Assembly: GCA_022709605.1 (NCBI GenBank)
Contig: JAKLIM010000174.1
Span: 1 to 7,470 of the forward strand
Reading direction: 5' to 3'
DNA length: 7,470 nucleotides
Source of the DNA: Bacteroidota bacterium
Lineage (GTDB): Bacteria; Bacteroidota; Bacteroidia; Bacteroidales; Paludibacteraceae
Below are positions 6,665 to 7,470 of this stretch, piece by piece. The position numbers were made by a program, and so were the translations under genes. Each line of letters begins with the position of its first letter. The stretch's first letter is position 1. Under the pieces are notes generated by a model. The model was not told where the DNA came from, ran no database searches, and saw only the letters and a program-made list of their open reading frames with translations.

Positions 6665-7470
6665 ATGAAAAAAATCTCAATCTTATTCGTTCTGTTCATC
6701 ATCTGTTTTTCAACATTTTCTCAGGTTAAAAGCGGTTTTAAAAACCCTGTTAAAAACACAACAAAACAGACTCCCGGATTTTTGTTTCAAAACATTTCCG
6801 GCTCTTCCTCACAAAATCAGACAATTACCAAAACCACAGGTAATTTTAATATTTCACCCAATCTGAAACTACCCGATATTAAAAGTGATTCGCTTAAAAA
6901 CATCCGGTTTAATAACGGAAATCTGATTTTCTGCGAACGCGCCCGATCCAAAGCTCCTGTTTTCAAAACAAATACCGATCGCTTTTATAATTTTCACAAT
7001 GCAGCCCGAAGAGCCACAAAATTACAAAATCCGAAAAGGGATTTAAAAATTATTAGTGACAGCACCGATCAGCTTGGCATTACCCACATCAAAGCCCAAC
7101 AATATTTGAAAGGCGTCAGAATTTATGGCGGCGAGTCGTACGTTCATTTCAATTCAGCAAATGAAATATTCACCGGACATATTTTACCTGTCGATACTAC
7201 GCTTAATCTTAAACCGGAAATTTTGGAGTCAACGGCCATTGCCAATGTAATCAGCGATTTAAAAACCAAAACAACGGTTAAAAATTTATCCGGGGATCAT
7301 AAGAAAATTCTGAAATATGAAAAACCGGAAATTTCGCTGGTAGTTTACGAAAATAAACTTGCCTTTGAAATAAAAATCCGTCCAAATTTTATCCAGGACT
7401 GGCGATATTTCGTTGATGCTCAAAGCGGTGAGATTATTCATTCATTTAACAATACAAATTCTGATGGACA
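6665..7470 (+). CDS. M4 family (thermolysin-like) metalloprotease precursor, 5' part only
   Basis: The frame is open from the ATG at 6665 to the window end: 268 complete codons, no stop, C-terminus missing. Residues 1-19 form a signal peptide (FSTFS then Gln20). Residues 21-132 are a Lys/Asn/Thr-rich N-terminal extension. Residues 133-175 match the fungalysin/thermolysin propeptide domain (DQLGITHIKAQQYLKG at 135-150, then GGESYVHF). Residues about 183-262 match a PepSY propeptide domain (LVVYENKLAFEIKI at 225-238, WRYFVDAQSGEII at 246-258). In this family such a propeptide folds and inhibits a zinc-dependent catalytic domain with an HExxH motif, which should begin shortly after the window end and cannot be confirmed here. 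The product would be exported to the periplasm and possibly onward; whether it carries a T9SS sorting domain is not visible. It follows the 134-residue lipoprotein gene after 10 nt with no room for its own promoter. Confidence 0.88.
   Translation, partial: MKKISILFVLFIICFSTFSQVKSGFKNPVKNTTKQTPGFLFQNISGSSSQNQTITKTTGNFNISPNLKLPDIKSDSLKNIRFNNGNLIFCERARSKAPVFKTNTDRFYNFHNAARRATKLQNPKRDLKIISDSTDQLGITHIKAQQYLKGVRIYGGESYVHFNSANEIFTGHILPVDTTLNLKPEILESTAIANVISDLKTKTTVKNLSGDHKKILKYEKPEISLVVYENKLAFEIKIRPNFIQDWRYFVDAQSGEIIHSFNNTNSDG

Overview
The window looks like a chromosomal stretch from an AT-rich member of the Bacteroidota, probably a Bacteroidales/Marinilabiliales-type or related type IX secretion (T9SS) bacterium. 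Four things support this. A T9SS C-terminal sorting domain ends the largest protein. Signal peptides place Gln right after the predicted cleavage site. There are Bacteroidota-style promoter boxes (TTTG, 17 nt, TAnnTTTG). Shine-Dalgarno sequences are not evident. The assignment is inference from style; no phylogenetic marker gene is present.

Layout. Positions 1-252 are non-coding and hold a strong AT-rich hairpin (109-147) and a well-formed promoter (181-209). Positions 253-4719 (+) encode a 1488-residue secreted mosaic protein. Its order is signal peptide, lamin-tail domain, chitobiase/hexosaminidase C-terminal-like domain, CotH kinase-like domain, small beta-repeat, jelly-roll domain, right-handed beta-helix, second lamin-tail domain and T9SS sorting domain. 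A compact hairpin (4762-4798), flanked by T-rich tracts on both strands, separates it from a convergent gene. That gene (4818-5864, -) encodes a lipoprotein with a Tyr-rich globular head and a very low-complexity Asn/Thr/Arg/Gln tail. Positions 5865-6249 are a divergent intergenic region with AT-rich inverted repeats and TTGATCAA-type palindromes. A rightward pair follows: a 134-residue lipoprotein (6250-6654) and, 10 nt later, an M4 (thermolysin-like) metalloprotease precursor (6665 onward). The protease runs off the window end after its propeptide domains.

How the genes fit together. All four products carry export signals, so this is a cell-envelope and secretome region rather than a metabolic operon. 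The most suggestive pairing is the last two genes. The small lipoprotein has the general layout of emfourin-type M4 protease inhibitors and is tightly linked to an M4 protease, which suggests an envelope-anchored inhibitor or partner for it. This is a hypothesis. The CotH protein would be carried across the outer membrane by T9SS and displayed or released at the surface. No RNA genes, CRISPR arrays, insertion sequences or integrases were seen.
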